Shown here one piece after another: positions 63,144 through 64,000 of a stretch of 64,000 nucleotides of DNA. A program made the translations under genes and the position numbers. The stretch comes from Mucilaginibacter sp. (GTDB lineage: Bacteria; Bacteroidota; Bacteroidia; Sphingobacteriales; Sphingobacteriaceae), in NCBI GenBank assembly GCA_030445275.1, contig JAUCSE010000040.1:1-64000 (forward strand). Direction: 5' to 3'. The stretch's first letter is position 1; every line of letters starts with the position of its first letter. The notes under the pieces are model-generated. The model saw nothing but the letters and a program-made list of their open reading frames with translations. It had not been told where the DNA came from and did not search any database.

Positions 63144-64000
63144 ATGGCGGGATTTGCGGCGCTTATTACCTTTTTCTTAACCACACAACTGCGTAAGAAC
63201 CTGAGGCGGGATGGTGTTAGTTCGCCATGGTCGCAGTATCTGCTGTATGCCATGTATACTACAGTTGCGCTCTTGATCTTGAACTATAATTTTAATAATT
63301 ATAGTCAATCAATTTTTCAGTTTCTTAGTTATGTGCTGGCAGCAGGCATAATAGCCCTGCCTTATACCATAGAAGAGCTTAGGCCAAGTCGTCCTCTTGT
63401 TAACTCGGTGATCCCTATTATAGCGGTTGGCTTTGTTAATTTTACTTGTGAGCATTTATTTCCCAAGCTTTACGAAAGCATCAATGACTTCCTGGAGAGC
63501 GCTATATGGTTCGCGGTACTTTGGCTCGCGGCTATGTGGTTTATAAACCGCCGGCAAAACAAAGCACTTGAAATTGAACGTACCAAACGGCGCAATGAAG
63601 AGGAACAGAACCGCATGATGGCCGCCATGAAAGTTAACCTGGAAAGTGAAGTTAAACAGCGTACTGCTGAACTTACCCAGCAAAAAGAAGAATTGCAACA
63701 AACCCTGGTCGAGCTTAAAAGCACACAGGCACAATTGGTTCAACAAGAAAAAATGGCCTCACTTGGCGAGCTTACTGCGGGTATTGCACATGAAATTCAA
63801 AACCCGTTAAACTTTGTAAACAACTTTAGCGAGGTAAGCATTGAACTGCTGGATGAATTGAAGGAGGGAGTATTTAAAAATCTACCTGATGACAGCAAGG
63901 AAGAGGCGGATGAGATCATGAATGATATTACCCAAAACCTGGCTAAAATAAACCAACATGGCAAACGTGCAGATGCCATTGTAAAAGGGATGCTGCAGCA
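63144..64000 (+). CDS. sensor histidine kinase, N-terminal part (cut by the window edge)
   Basis: The frame runs from ATG 63144 to the last base without a stop (285 codons). Three to four membrane helices span about residues 1-135 ([41 protein letters not shown]). A long coiled coil rich in Glu and Gln follows (about 140-205, [20 protein letters not shown]). The HisKA H-box is [18 protein letters not shown], with the phospho-acceptor His216. The ATPase domain should lie beyond the window. There is no periplasmic sensor domain of note. Confidence 0.9.
   Translation, partial: MAGFAALITFFLTTQLRKNLRRDGVSSPWSQYLLYAMYTTVALLILNYNFNNYSQSIFQFLSYVLAAGIIALPYTIEELRPSRPLVNSVIPIIAVGFVNFTCEHLFPKLYESINDFLESAIWFAVLWLAAMWFINRRQNKALEIERTKRRNEEEQNRMMAAMKVNLESEVKQRTAELTQQKEELQQTLVELKSTQAQLVQQEKMASLGELTAGIAHEIQNPLNFVNNFSEVSIELLDELKEGVFKNLPDDSKEEADEIMNDITQNLAKINQHGKRADAIVKGMLQ

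Noticed and set aside
1..64000. CRISPR arrays, tRNA or rRNA genes, intact transposases
   Set aside because: I read both strands for spaced repeats, tRNA-like cloverleaf ends and DDE-type frames, and saw none I could support.

Overview
The window reads as a chromosomal segment of a soil or plant-associated Bacteroidota, most likely Sphingobacteriaceae close to Mucilaginibacter or Pedobacter. The grounds are two SusC/SusD pairs, many exported glycoside hydrolases, FtsX permeases without an ATPase, HxlR, AraC and ROK regulators, AT-rich leaders without Shine-Dalgarno sequences, and dispersed imperfect palindromes ending in TCGAAATGAC. The genus is an inference from gene content. I saw no tRNA, rRNA, CRISPR array or intact insertion sequence.

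Left part (1-31 kb): an unusual single reading frame joins a membrane AraC-type regulator to an FtsX permease (262-3933), behind three direct repeats phased at 32 bp. Next is a small SusC/SusD locus with a ROK regulator (4400-10857). After it come assorted single genes: a Gfo/Idh/MocA oxidoreductase, a GH63/trehalase-like glycosidase, a DUF4242 protein, a glycerophosphodiesterase, a conserved 493-residue unknown, a MarR-controlled quinone-oxidoreductase-like enzyme with visible operators, a GH76 lipoprotein, an ankyrin protein, a glycosyltransferase, a methyltransferase operon, and an HxlR/MFS drug-efflux pair.

Right part (31-62 kb): a large polysaccharide utilisation locus, nearly all on the minus strand. 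SusC, SusD and two glycan-binding lipoproteins form one operon closed by a strong terminator, followed by a GH95. A five-gene enzyme operon follows: a dual esterase, GH29, a second GH95, a GH27/36-like enzyme and GH36. Upstream lies an operon for L-fucose uptake and oxidation: an L-fucose-dehydrogenase-like SDR, L-fuconate dehydratase, a sodium symporter and a lipoprotein mutarotase. An AraC regulator, a GH92 alpha-mannosidase, an NHL-repeat Tat protein and a second AraC regulator flank this. A histidine kinase is cut by the right edge.

The genes fit together as a system that binds a fucosylated, alpha-galactosylated, probably acetylated glycan, strips fucose, galactose and mannose outside the cytoplasm, and burns L-fucose by the non-phosphorylated fuconate route. 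A fungal fucogalactan or fucomannogalactan is my best guess for the substrate. The most telling new signal is a pair of direct half-sites spaced exactly 21 bp, found upstream of SusC, the enzyme operon, the fucose-oxidation operon and GH92. The spacing is that of AraC-type operators, so these four units look like one regulon, probably run by the AraC protein at 57153-58055.
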